From CAXMMR01 sp965198995 (lineage in GTDB: Bacteria; Pseudomonadota; Alphaproteobacteria; Acetobacterales; Acetobacteraceae), in contig CBDAQG010000001.1 of the NCBI GenBank assembly GCA_965198995.1, forward strand, positions 1-64,000: DNA of 64,000 bases. The letters run 5' to 3'. Under the pieces are notes generated by a model. It was not told where the DNA came from. It was given only the letters and a program-made list of their open reading frames with translations, and ran no database searches. Below, piece by piece: positions 34,717 to 44,200 of the stretch. A program made the position numbers and the translations under genes. Numbering within the stretch: position 1 is the first letter of the stretch; each line of letters begins with the position of its first letter.

Positions 34717-34800
34717 CAAGCAAGGCGAGGGCTCTCCCTCCGTGAGCCTTATCCACGGCGCTTAGCGCCGTCGGAACCTTTGGCTCACTCCGCCCTCGAC
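34717..34800. repeat. bimodular palindrome interrupted by a second nested palindrome
   Basis: The left arm GCGAGGGCTCT and right arm CGCCCTCGACCCG match the usual first hairpin, but about 60 bases are inserted where the loop should be. The insert is itself a double inverted repeat: outer GTGAGCC/GGCTCAC and inner ACGGCGC TTA GCGCCGT. It looks like one small palindromic element that jumped into another, or an expanded stem-loop. Confidence 0.7.
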
Positions 34801-34908
34801 CCGGCATGCGCAGCGTTCCAGCGGGTCCTCATCTTAGCTTGTGCAGCCTATCAAATGGCTGCGCCGCTCGCAGTCGGTCGGCCTGAAGAACCAATCCCTG
34901 ACTAAATG

Positions 34909-34960
34909 TTTCCAAAGCCTCGGCTTTGGTGGGGTCAAGGGGCAAAGCCCCTTGCCTTGC
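34909..34960. repeat. GC-rich palindrome, variant copy 8
   Basis: Two hairpins: CCAAAGCCTCGGCTTTGG and CAAGGGGCAAAGCCCCTTG. The same variant, with the preceding ATGTTTCCAAAGCC, is found at 58805-58858. It forms a sub-family of the general repeat with an AAAGCC module in place of ATTAAAGGC. Confidence 0.85.
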
Positions 34961-35096
34961 CTCTGATCCCCTAAAGCGGCAGCCGCGTCCCAAGAAAGAG
35001 ATAGTGCATCTACTATCCGTAGTCGCCCGAAACGAAAGCACGACAGTGGAGCGAAGCTCGCCGGAGTACTGGAGCCTAGCCTTGAGAAGCGAGGCG

Positions 35097-35315
35097 ATGA
35101 TGGGGTGTTGTGACAGCAACGATCAGTTCGCATGCGGCGCCTGGTACCATCCCGATCCGGGTTCGAAAGCCAAGCCGCGGCGTCTGATCGAACTGGTGAA
35201 TGCCGAGGCCGTGCTGACCGAGACGGCGGTCAGCGGCCCGGTGCTCTGGAGCCTCGAGCGCTGGAGAGCCTGGATCAGGCGGCATGCGGCGATCGTCGGT
35301 GGTAAGTCGGAGTGA
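35097..35315 (+). CDS. small hypothetical protein (72 aa)
   Basis: The frame from ATG-ATG at 35097 gives 72 residues with two adjacent Cys near the start (MMGCCDSND), several aromatic residues and a Trp-rich C-terminus (LWSLERWRAWIRRHAAIV). Composition looks protein-like. The frame is open upstream as far as the repeat at 34909, but those codons are repeat-derived. Weak GA-rich ribosome site. No family recognised. It ends 28 bases from the convergent transporter gene. Confidence 0.35.
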   Translation: MMGCCDSNDQFACGAWYHPDPGSKAKPRRLIELVNAEAVLTETAVSGPVLWSLERWRAWIRRHAAIVGGKSE

Positions 35316-35342
35316 GTAGGCCCGGCCATCCGACGACGCGCC

Positions 35343-36590
35343 TCAGAGCCGCCGCCTGGCCGCCAGGATGGCAACGATCGAGACCAGCGCCGTCAACATC
35401 AGGTACAATCCGGGGCTGCTCGGGTTGCCGGTGCGCGCGATCAGCCAGGTGTTGATGAACGGCGCGAAGCCGCCGAACAGCGCAATGCCGAGCGCATACC
35501 CGACGGACAGGCCGATGCCGCGCCGGCGCACGGCGAACACCATGCCCATGAAGCCATGCAGCGGCGCGGTGTAGACGAGGCCGATGATGGTCAAGCCAAG
35601 CGGCAGCAGAAACAGCATCAGCGCGTTCGGCCACAGTCCGAGCAGGATGAAGCACGGGTAGCCGGTGACCAGCATGGCGATGCAGGAGAGCACCATCGGC
35701 AGGCTGCGCCGGGAGGCATCGAACCGCGTCGCGATCAGCAGCCGCAGCGGGGTCAGCGCCACCATGGCGACGTAAAGCAGGAACACGGCGCCGAGCACGG
35801 AGCCGGCGCGCACGTGCAGCTGCGTCGTCGCGTAGGTCGGCAAGTAGATGATCAGGTAGGTCTGCGCGGTGCCGATGGCGACCATGCCGGCGGCGATCGC
35901 AACCCCGCTCAGGGTCGCTCGCTCGACCGGCGCGGGTGCCCCCCGCGCGGCCAGAAAGTCCGGCGCGTCGCGCAGGCGCCGGCGTAGCAGCAGCGCCAGC
36001 GGACCGGCCAGCACGCCGAGCCCGAAGGCGAGACGAAACGCCGCGACATGGCGCAGCGGCCCGGCGCCGGCGTCGCTGAGCAGCCAGGCGACGCCCGAGG
36101 CCAGCAGCCCGGCGACGTTCTGGCTCGTGCCCTGCCAACTGGCGGCGCGCGCCTCCTCACCCTCGGAATGCTCGATCATCAGCGCCGTGGCGCTGCCGAA
36201 CTCGCCGCCCAGCGCCAGCCCTTGGATCAGCCGCGCCGCCAGGATGCCGACCGGTGCGAGCGAGCCGATCGCCGCCCGACCCGGCATCAACGCGATCATC
36301 GCGCCGGCGATCGTCATCAGCGACACCGACAGCACCATTGCGCGGGTTCTGCCCGCATGATCCGCGTAGGCGCCGAGGATCAGCGCCCCGATGGGCCTGG
36401 CGCCGAACGAGACGCCAAATGCGCCGAAAGTCAGCAGCAGCCTGGTCGTCGCGTCGCGGCCGGGAAAGAAGGTGGTGCTGATCGCAGTGGCGAAAAAACC
36501 GTAGATGATGAAGTCGTAAAACTCGATCGCGTTGCCGACCGACGCGGCGGCGATCATGTGCGCCCGTCGCAGGGGCTCAGCCGAAGTCAT
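35343..36590 (-). CDS. MFS transporter, metabolite:H+ symporter type
   Basis: The 415-residue protein has 12 predicted membrane helices. It carries the hallmarks of the MHS branch of the major facilitator superfamily (KgtP, ShiA, ProP): GNAIEFYDFIIYGFFATAIS, FGARPIGALILGAYADHAGR, and RLIQGLALGGEFGSATALM. It should import a small organic acid or osmolyte with protons across the inner membrane. The branch is clear but the substrate is not. It stands alone at the edge of the exopolysaccharide cluster. Confidence 0.88.
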   Translation of the reverse strand: MTSAEPLRRAHMIAAASVGNAIEFYDFIIYGFFATAISTTFFPGRDATTRLLLTFGAFGVSFGARPIGALILGAYADHAGRTRAMVLSVSLMTIAGAMIALMPGRAAIGSLAPVGILAARLIQGLALGGEFGSATALMIEHSEGEEARAASWQGTSQNVAGLLASGVAWLLSDAGAGPLRHVAAFRLAFGLGVLAGPLALLLRRRLRDAPDFLAARGAPAPVERATLSGVAIAAGMVAIGTAQTYLIIYLPTYATTQLHVRAGSVLGAVFLLYVAMVALTPLRLLIATRFDASRRSLPMVLSCIAMLVTGYPCFILLGLWPNALMLFLLPLGLTIIGLVYTAPLHGFMGMVFAVRRRGIGLSVGYALGIALFGGFAPFINTWLIARTGNPSSPGLYLMLTALVSIVAILAARRRL

Positions 36591-36668
36591 TCGTCACGGC
36601 TCCTCGTCATCAGCCGTCCATCAACCACGCGAGTGCGTCCGCGCAAAGGACACAAGGCTAAGTGACGG

Positions 36669-36720
36669 CGGTCTGGGGCCTCAGGCCGCAGCGGGTCCAG
36701 GGCGGCGCCCTGGCCTTCTC
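36669..36720. repeat. partial GC-rich palindrome, copy 9
   Basis: The right half of the element: GGTCTGGGGCCTCAGGCCGC (one arm slightly diverged) followed by CCAGGGCGGCGCCCTGG. It lies in the divergent region between the transporter and the methyltransferase, so it is not always at 3' ends. Confidence 0.75.
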
Positions 36721-36827
36721 GCGCTTGACCCGCACGCCAATGACGTGTGTGCACTGCGCCGGCGGCATCACGGGAGACGTCGAATGGCGAGGCTGGACGA
36801 GACGCTGGATCGGGCGCGGCTTCGGCC

Positions 36828-37877
36828 ATGCGTCGCCTGACTGCGCTCCGCTCCGCCTGGCGGCGGCTGTTCACCGAGCGGGTGGCGCTGGCCGTCGCCG
36901 CGCGCGTCGTGACACTGCTCGACCGACGGCTGCAGGGCTCGCTCGACGCGCTCGACCGGCGGCTCGGCGAGACGATGGATGCGGCAAGCCACCGGCGGCA
37001 CGGCGAGCTGCTCGATCCGCTCGAGCAGATGCGCGCCGAGCTGCGCATGGTTTCCTGCCGGGTCGCCGAACTGGTGGCCGCCGCCGGGCCGGCGAGCGCA
37101 AGCCCGTCGCGAATGGTCCCCGAGGCACCAAGCGGCCAGGCTGTCGTCGACCTGTTTGCCGGCGAGTGGTCGTCCAGGCTGCCGGCCGGGTCGGGGCTGA
37201 GCTCGGGCGGCCATGCGGCGCTGTTTGACGACGAGCGCGTCACCTGGCTCGACCGCCAGCTCGGCCCCATCGAAGGCTTCAACGTGCTGGAGCTCGGCCC
37301 GCTGGAGGGTGGCCACTCGTTCAGCCTGCACCGGCTGGGCGCCGGCCCGATCACCGCCATCGAGGCGAACAGCCGGGCCTTCCTGCGGCTGCTCTGCGTC
37401 AAGGAGCTGTTCGAGCTGACGCGGCTGCGGCCGCTGCTCGGCAGCTTCATGCCGTTCCTCGCCACGGCGCACGGCCAGCGCTACGACCTCGTCGTCGCCA
37501 GCGGCGTGCTCTACCACATGACCGAACCATTGCTGCTGCTCGACCTGATCTGCAACGTCACCGACCGGGTGTTCCTGTGGACGCACTACTACGATCCCGA
37601 GGCCGTGGCGGCCGGCGCCGACGCGCCGCTGTTCGGCGCCCCGGCGTTGCAGACGCAAGGCGGCTTCTCCTGCATTGGCTGCCGGCGCGACTATCCCGGC
37701 GCGGCGCTGGCCTGGTCAGGGTTCAATGGCGGGGCAAGCCCGCATGCGACCTGGCTGACGCGGGACGGCATCCTTGACTTCCTGCGCAGCCGCGGCATGA
37801 CCAGGATCGAGCTCGGGTTCGACCACGCCACCCACCAGAACGGCCCCGCCTTGGCGATCGCCGCCAGCCGGGGCTGA
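36828..37877 (+). CDS. class I SAM-dependent methyltransferase
   Basis: A 349-residue protein with an N-terminal helical, Arg-rich region (about 1-80), then a class I methyltransferase fold. Motif I is NVLELGPLEGGHSFSLHRLG, followed by ITAIEANSRAFLR (motif II), YDLVVASGVLYHMTEPLLLL (motif IV region) and a C-terminal strand. Its place next to the exopolysaccharide cluster suggests a sugar methyltransferase, but the substrate is not shown. ATG at 36828 is chosen because the sequence further upstream reads like spacer. Confidence 0.75.
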   Translation: MRRLTALRSAWRRLFTERVALAVAARVVTLLDRRLQGSLDALDRRLGETMDAASHRRHGELLDPLEQMRAELRMVSCRVAELVAAAGPASASPSRMVPEAPSGQAVVDLFAGEWSSRLPAGSGLSSGGHAALFDDERVTWLDRQLGPIEGFNVLELGPLEGGHSFSLHRLGAGPITAIEANSRAFLRLLCVKELFELTRLRPLLGSFMPFLATAHGQRYDLVVASGVLYHMTEPLLLLDLICNVTDRVFLWTHYYDPEAVAAGADAPLFGAPALQTQGGFSCIGCRRDYPGAALAWSGFNGGASPHATWLTRDGILDFLRSRGMTRIELGFDHATHQNGPALAIAASRG

Positions 37878-37929
37878 CCGCCGGCGGAGCCGTTGCAAAG
37901 CCTGCGCCGCCATCAAGGACATCGCCGCA

Positions 37930-39597
37930 TTGACCCAACCCAAGGCCCTCATCCTCGGTGCCCTTCTGCTCGCCGCCGCCTCGGCCGGACAGGCGGCCGA
38001 CAAAGCCGCGCCATCACCGACAAAGCTGCATCCGGACAGTTGGACCTCCGACGGGACAGTCACCGTCGGCGGCAAGCCGGTCGCCTATCAGGCGGTGGTC
38101 GGAACACTCGTCGTCCACCCGAAGGGCTGGGAGGACGACGCCAGCCTGACGGAGGTCGAGCATCCGCCAGCCGCATCCGAGAGCGACGCCCACGCCGCCA
38201 ACGCCCACGCCCAAGCAGACGCCCAAGCAGACGCAACGCCACCGGACCACGGCGCCGAGGCATCGATGTCCTACGTCGCCTATCTGGCCAAGGACGCGGC
38301 GCCCGGACGCCGCCCGATCACCTTCGTCTATAATGGCGGCCCCGGATCGTCGACGATCTGGCTGCACATGGGGGCGTTCGGCCCGCGCCGGGTCGTGACC
38401 GCAGACGACACCGGCACGCCGGCGGCGCCCTACCAGCTCGTCAACAATGACGAGAGCCTGCTCGACGCCACCGACCTCGTGTTCGTCGACGCGCCCGGCA
38501 CCGGCTTCGGGCGCTTTGCCGGCAAGGACGCCAAGAAGGCGTTCTGGGGGATCGACGAGGACGGCAACGCGTTCGCGAACTTCGTCACCGCGTTTCTCAC
38601 CCGTTACGGCAAGTGGAACGCGCCGAAATACCTGTTCGGCGAGAGCTACGGCACCACGCGCTCGGCGGTGCTCGCCGACATCCTCGAGCAGGACAAGGCG
38701 ATCAACGTCAACGGCGTGATCCTGCTGTCCCAGGTCCTCGACTTCGGGCTCGGCCCGGACGACGCCGACACCAACCCTGGGGAGGACATGCCCTACGTGC
38801 TGGCGTTGCCGACCTATGCGGCGACGGCGCTCTACCATCACCGGCTCGGCGCCAGCCCGCCGCCGCTCGCCCAGCTCCTGGCGGAGGTTGAGCAGTTCGC
38901 GACGCATGACTACCTGCAGGCGCTGCAGGCCGGCGCCGCGCTCGATGCGGCGACACGCGAGCAGGTCGTTGCCAAGCTGCACGACTACACCGGGCTTTCG
39001 CCCGCCTATCTCGAGCGCGCCAACCTGCGCGTCGACGGCGGCGAGTTCGAGCATGAGCTGCAGGCCGATGCCGAGCAGACCACCGGACGGCTCGACACGC
39101 GCTTCTCCGGACCGGTCATGGACCCGATGGCCAAGGACGCCGACTACGATCCGCAGGAGGCGGCGATCGGCTCGGCCTACGTCTCGGCCTTCAACGACTA
39201 TGTCCGCCGCACGCTGAACTATGACGGCGCACACATCTACAAGGACGGCATCGACGTCGGCAAAGATTGGGACTTCAAGCACCAGCCGCCAGGTGCCAAG
39301 GAGCCGCTCGACGGCACGACCCCGAACGTGATGCCGGACCTCGCGGCGGCGATGAAGTTCAACCCGAACCTCAAGGTGATGCTGAACGCCGGCTATTACG
39401 ACCTCGCAACGCCCTTCTTCGAGGGCCTCTACGAGATGCGCCATCTGCCGATGCCCCGGAGCCTGCAGGCGAACATCGAGCTGAAGCAGTATTCGTCGGG
39501 GCACATGGTGTACGCCCACATCCAGGCGCTGCGAACGCTGCACGACAACGTTGCGGACTTTATCCGTCGAACGGATCATGAGGAGCCGGTTCGCTGA
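37930..39597 (+). CDS. periplasmic S10-family serine carboxypeptidase
   Basis: A 555-residue secreted peptidase starting at a TTG with AAGGACA about 9 bases upstream. Signal peptide to about residue 22. The oxyanion motif VYNGGPGSS is at 133-141, the nucleophile S239 lies in FGESYGTTR, the Asp follows NAGYYDLATPF, and the His is in SSGHMVY, so the catalytic triad is complete. An Ala/His/Gln/Asp-rich insertion at about 83-107 lies before the core and is probably disordered. It would trim C-terminal residues from peptides in the periplasm; it follows the methyltransferase by 52 bases. Confidence 0.88.
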   Translation: MTQPKALILGALLLAAASAGQAADKAAPSPTKLHPDSWTSDGTVTVGGKPVAYQAVVGTLVVHPKGWEDDASLTEVEHPPAASESDAHAANAHAQADAQADATPPDHGAEASMSYVAYLAKDAAPGRRPITFVYNGGPGSSTIWLHMGAFGPRRVVTADDTGTPAAPYQLVNNDESLLDATDLVFVDAPGTGFGRFAGKDAKKAFWGIDEDGNAFANFVTAFLTRYGKWNAPKYLFGESYGTTRSAVLADILEQDKAINVNGVILLSQVLDFGLGPDDADTNPGEDMPYVLALPTYAATALYHHRLGASPPPLAQLLAEVEQFATHDYLQALQAGAALDAATREQVVAKLHDYTGLSPAYLERANLRVDGGEFEHELQADAEQTTGRLDTRFSGPVMDPMAKDADYDPQEAAIGSAYVSAFNDYVRRTLNYDGAHIYKDGIDVGKDWDFKHQPPGAKEPLDGTTPNVMPDLAAAMKFNPNLKVMLNAGYYDLATPFFEGLYEMRHLPMPRSLQANIELKQYSSGHMVYAHIQALRTLHDNVADFIRRTDHEEPVR

Positions 39598-39598
39598 G

Positions 39599-39722
39599 CA
39601 AGACAGGCGAGGGCGCTGCCCTCGACCCGCTGGGGCCTGAGGCCCCAGACCCCGCGACTTTAGAAATGGAGTCTCGAGGCGCCCCCTTCGGGTCCAGGGC
39701 AGACAGCCCTGGCCTGACTTGC
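39599..39722. repeat. GC-rich bimodular palindrome, copy 10
   Basis: Left half: GCGAGGGCGCTGCCCTCG and GGGGCCTGAGGCCCC. Right half: a diverged hairpin and CCAGGGCAGACAGCCCTGG. It fills the gap between the convergent S10 peptidase and AMP-ligase genes. Confidence 0.85.
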
Positions 39723-39744
39723 CGTTGCCTCGCCTCGCCGGGAG

Positions 39745-41193
39745 CTAAGCCGCCGGCACCGCCATCGCTGCCGCACTCCGGCGCAGCAGCTTGCGGTCGA
39801 CCTTGCCCACGCTGTTGCGAGGAATTTTATCGAGCCACACCGTCTGCAGCGCCGGCAGGTTCGGCAGACGATCATGCAGCCTACCGCTGAGTTCCGTCCA
39901 CTCGAACCGGTCCGAGCGCACGATCGCAACCCAGGGCGCCTCGATGCCGGCTGAGCCCCTGAGCGAAAAGGCTGCGGCGTCGAGAACGCCGGGGCAGGCC
40001 TGCACGACGTCCTCGATCGCGCTCGGCAGGAGCTTCCAGCCGTTCAGGTTGATGACGTCGTCGTTCCGGCCATCGATGCGAATGGCGCCGTCGGCCATGA
40101 TGGTGCCGATGTCGCCAGGGTAGAACCAGCCGTCACGGAACGACTTGCGCGTCTGCGCGTCGTCATCGTGGTAGCCGGCCACCATGTCGGCGCTGCGCAC
40201 GCGCAGCTCGCCCGCCACCCCGGCTGGGCAGGGCCGACCCTCCGCATCGATGGCCTCGATGTCGGCCCAGGGCAGCCTGTAGCCGACCGCGCCGGGATGC
40301 TCGTCCAGCAGCGCCGCCGGTCCACGCGCGACGATGCCGGCCTCGCTTGACGAGTAGCCGACGATGACGTCCGACGACAATCGCAGCCGCGCCTCCCTGG
40401 CGAGGCTGCGCGGGACGCTGCTACCGCCGACGCGCAGACGCAGGCCGGGCATCGGGCGGAAATCCGCCGGCAGCGCTGCGATCAACGCCTGCAGGTGCCC
40501 CGACGACATAACCAGGACGGTCGGCCGCAGCGTCGGCAGGGCAGCCGGCAATCGTTCGAGTTCGGGGCCCATCGCGACCGACGCGCCAACGATCCAGGCA
40601 GCCACGCGCTGGCCAAACCCGTAATTTGCATCGAGCCCGATCGTGACCAGGACCGTGTCGCTGCCGGCCATGTCGAGGCAGGCCCGCCGTCGCGCGCGTT
40701 CGACGATCGTGTCCCAGCTATACGGGATCGCCTTGCGGGTGCCGGTCGTTCCGGAGGAGGTGGCGATCCGGCCGATCGCGTTCGGATCATACCGCCTGCG
40801 TTCGGCCGCGACCGCCGGCGCCCGCAAGGTCCGCGCGATCCAGTCGGCGGAGATCCCGACCACCCGACAGGCCGCCTCCGCCGGCGTGTCCGTCAGCAGC
40901 AGGTGCGGCTGCAGGACGGCGAGCACGTCGCTGGCGGAGGGGCCGGCGGCAGGGATAGACGCCGACACGACGCCCATCCGGCTGAGCGCCATCAGCACCA
41001 GCCAGTGCAGGTAGTGGTTGGCGAGTTGCACGCCCACCAGGCCCGCGGCGGGTGGCGCGATCTCCGCCAGAGCGGTGACCACGCGGTCGATGTCCCGGTC
41101 GAACTGCTGGTAGGTGACGCTCGTCACCAGGGTCGTGATCGCCAGCGCGTGCGGCTTTTGCCTGGCCCAGTAGGACACGTAGGCGTCAAACAT
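39745..41193 (-). CDS. AMP-forming acyl-CoA synthetase/ligase family protein
   Basis: A 482-residue ANL-superfamily adenylating enzyme. The phosphate-binding loop IATSSGTTGTRKA (A3), YSSSEAG (A5), GWFYPGDIG (A7), GRNDDVINLNGWKLLPSAIE (A8) and PRNSVGKVDRK (A10 Lys) are all present, so it should activate a carboxylic acid with ATP. No carrier protein or partner is adjacent, and the substrate is unknown. Slightly shorter than typical acyl-CoA ligases (about 520). Between the S10 peptidase and the RTX adhesin it has no obvious pathway. Confidence 0.85.
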   Translation of the reverse strand: MFDAYVSYWARQKPHALAITTLVTSVTYQQFDRDIDRVVTALAEIAPPAAGLVGVQLANHYLHWLVLMALSRMGVVSASIPAAGPSASDVLAVLQPHLLLTDTPAEAACRVVGISADWIARTLRAPAVAAERRRYDPNAIGRIATSSGTTGTRKAIPYSWDTIVERARRRACLDMAGSDTVLVTIGLDANYGFGQRVAAWIVGASVAMGPELERLPAALPTLRPTVLVMSSGHLQALIAALPADFRPMPGLRLRVGGSSVPRSLAREARLRLSSDVIVGYSSSEAGIVARGPAALLDEHPGAVGYRLPWADIEAIDAEGRPCPAGVAGELRVRSADMVAGYHDDDAQTRKSFRDGWFYPGDIGTIMADGAIRIDGRNDDVINLNGWKLLPSAIEDVVQACPGVLDAAAFSLRGSAGIEAPWVAIVRSDRFEWTELSGRLHDRLPNLPALQTVWLDKIPRNSVGKVDRKLLRRSAAAMAVPAA

Positions 41194-41244
41194 CGGGGCG
41201 GTCCAATCGTGTCAGAACGCGAGGCCCGGCGGCAGGCGGGCCCG

Positions 41245-41286
41245 CATCACGCAACAGCATCACGCAACAGCATCACGCAACAGCAT
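41245..41286. repeat. 13-bp tandem repeat, three copies
   Basis: CATCACGCAACAG occurs three times head-to-tail at 41245, 41258 and 41271, followed by a partial fourth (CAT). It lies in the 97-base gap between the AMP-ligase start and the adhesin stop, and ends only a few bases past that stop. A slippage-prone site with possible copy-number variation. Confidence 0.9.
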
Positions 41287-41290
41287 GGGG

Positions 41291-44200
41291 TCAGACAACC
41301 GACGTGCTGCTCAGATGGGTGACGCCGAGGAGCGTGATCCTGGTTCCGTCCGTGAGGTCGATGACGGTGTTGCCGCCGCTCGTGGTTGTGGTCGCCGCGC
41401 CTGCGCCGTAGCCGAACAGCCCGATCTGGTCGGTGCCGACCTTGAAGTCGGCAATCACGTCGGCGCCGCCGGCATGGCCGTTGACGACGTCATAGAGGTC
41501 CACACCGCTGCCGCCGCTCACCGCGGCGTCACCTCGGCCAAGCACGACCGTGTCGGCGCCGGCGCCCTCGACGATCGCCATGTTGCCGGACCCGACATAG
41601 ACGGTATCGTTGCCGGTGCCGCCATTGGCGGTCGACGCTCCGGCCGCGCCGACGAAGGTGGTGTCGCCCGAGCTGCCGGTCATCGTGGCGCTGCCGGCGG
41701 TGCCGCCGACCAGGGTATCGGCGCCGCTGCCGCCATAGAGCGAGGCGTTGCCGGTGCCGCCGTAGAGCGCCTCCGGCCCGTCGCCGGCGACCAGCACCAC
41801 GGCACCGCTGCCGCCCACCAGCTCGCTGCCGGTCGCGCCGAAGATCGTCGCGGCGCCGCTGCCGCCAAACGCGGTGCCGTCGGCGCTCATCGTGACCAGG
41901 CTCGTGCCGCTGCCGGCGACCAGCTCGTCGCCGACGCCGCCGCCGATCAGGGTGGCATTGCCGCTGGCCGCGACCAGCACGTTGCCGCCGGCGCTGCCGC
42001 CCTGGATCGACGCCGTTCCGGCGCCCGCAAAGGCGGTCGTCGAGCCGCTGCCCGCGGTGACGGTCACGCTGCCGCTGCCGGCCACGAACAGCAGCGCGCC
42101 GGAGCCGCCGGTGACCGACGTCGCGCTGCCGGCGGCAAAGATCGTGTCCGCGCCGGGACCGGCGGTGACGGTGTCGTCGCCCAGCGTCGTGATCGTGTTG
42201 CTTTCACCCAGGAAGGTGATGCTGCTGCCGACGGTGTCGCTCGCCGTGGTCGCCGACAAGGTGCCGGCGCTGGTCGCAAAGGTTGGGGTGCTGTCGGCCG
42301 AGGTGCTGGGCTGGCTGACGGTGCCGATCAGCGTGCCGGTCGTGTCGTAGATCTCCAGCGTGGCCGTGGTGTTGGTGACCGATTGCAGCAGGCTGCCGCT
42401 CGCGCTTGTGGTTGCGACCTCGGTGAGCGTGCTGGTGTCGTCGTAGGTCCGGGTGACGCTGTCGCCCGAGGATGCGGTCGGCGCGACGGTGTAGCTGCCG
42501 TCGGCCGCCACCGTCAGGTCGAGCGCCGTCGAGGCCGCCGAGACGTTGCCAGCGACGTCGGTGGCGACCGCTGTGACCGTGTAGGTGCCGGCGGTCAGTG
42601 CCGCGGCCGGGCTGTCGCTGTAGGCGCCGGTGCTGCTCGCGGTCGCCGTGCCCAGCACGATGTCGCCATCATACAGGGTGACCGTGCTGCCGTCCGGGGC
42701 ACTGCCCGACAGCACCGGCTCGCCGGGGGTCGAGCTCGTGCTCGTGTCGACCAGGGTCGGAGTAGCCGCCGAGGTGTCGATGGTCAGGGTCAGCGCGGTC
42801 GAGCTGCCGGAAACGATGCCGCTGGTGGTGTTGGTCTCGGTTGCGGTCAGCGTATGGCTACCGCTCGACAGGGTGCTGGTGATGGCCCAACTGCCGTCAT
42901 TGAGCACCGTCGTGGTGCCGATGGCCGCGCCGCTACCATACAAGGTTACGGTGTCGCCGTAGGTGCCGGCGCCGGTAACCGAGGGTGTGGTGTCGCTGGT
43001 GACGTCGTCGCCCTGAACGCCGGTGTCGCTCGCCGGCGCCAAAGTGAGCCCGGTGGGTGGGCCGACCAGGGTCAGGTCGGTTCCCGTCGCGCCGTCGCTG
43101 TTGGTGTAGACCGTGGTGTCCGGAGCAAGCCCGGTCAGCGTCAGCGTGTCGGTGAGGGAGCCGTTCGTCACCGTCAGCGTGTCGCCGGTCAGCGTCGCCG
43201 TGCTGCTGCCCTGCACGAAGCCGAGCGCCGTCAGGTCGATCGTGTCGTCGTCCGTGAAGCCTGCGATGGCCCCGTCGGCCGGCACCGCGCCGCCATCGAT
43301 CAGCAAGGTGGCGGCGACGTCCGGGGCAAAGATCAGGTTGCCGGTGCTCGACGCGTTGGCCGAGGCCAGCTCGAGCGTCCCGCCGCCCAGCGTGAGGTTA
43401 CCTGTGTAGCCGCTGTCATCGCCGGCCAGAACGACCGAGCCACCGCCCCCGCCGCCGTCGATGGTCAGCGGCTGTGCCCCGCTGAGCCCGCCCGTCAGCG
43501 TCAGCGTCGCGCCGGCGATCACCGCGATCGAGGGGGTGCCGTCGACCACGATGGCGTTGCTGAAGCTCTGCGTCGTGAAGGCGCCTAGCCCGCCATTGGT
43601 GCCGCTCTCGAAGGTCAGCGTGCCGGCGCCGGTGACGTCGCTGCCGTCCAAGAAGATGATGCCGTCGCCCACCGAGAGGTTCGCGTTGTTGATCGTGCTC
43701 GCCGAGGTGAGATAGAGGGTGGCGCCGTCATCCACCGTGATCGAGCCGTTATTGGTGAAGCCGGCCACGCTGACGACCAGGCTGGCGTCGTTGCCAGTGA
43801 CGTTGACGCTGCCTTGATTGTCGATGCTGCCGGTCCCGGACAGCGCGGCGTTCGTGTCCGCCGTCGCCTGGTTGATCGTCAGCGCAGGTCCCAGCGTCAG
43901 GGCGCCGGAGGCGGCCAGAATGCTGGTGGCCGAGGTGGCGCCAATGGTGACGGTTGCGTTGTCCAGGGTTTCCGTGTCGAGCACCGTCAGCGTGCTGCCG
44001 TCGCCGGTCAGCAGCACGGCGCCCGGCTGATCGGCTGAGCTGTCCTCAAGGACCAGACCGCCCATCACGTTCAGGACCGAGTTCGCGGGCGACAGGTCGA
44101 GTGTCCCCTGGACGCTCATGTTGTCGAACATGCCGCCCTGGTAGAGGATCGTCGGCGCGTATCCATCATTGTCTATCGTCAGGAGGCCGCCGCTCATCGC

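Larger units (their letters stand above)
34587..35096. other. 510-base intergenic region with nested palindromes
   Basis: No gene is supported. The region holds two repeat elements, listed separately, with the lower-GC stretch 34830-34910 between them. It separates the Wzc-like gene (minus) from a small plus-strand frame at 35097. Confidence 0.5.

Noticed and set aside
34926..35096. upstream extension of the 72-residue frame at 35097
   Set aside because: The added codons are translated repeat sequence without a plausible start.
38014..39579. 521-residue antisense open frame opposite the S10 peptidase
   Set aside because: High-GC shadow; the sense strand carries a complete catalytic triad and signal peptide.
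41245..41286. CRISPR-like array
   Set aside because: The units are only 13 bases with no spacers; it is a simple tandem repeat.
41285..43588. 767-residue open frame opposite the RTX adhesin
   Set aside because: Ala/Gly/Arg-rich translation of the complement of a repetitive gene; no family motif.
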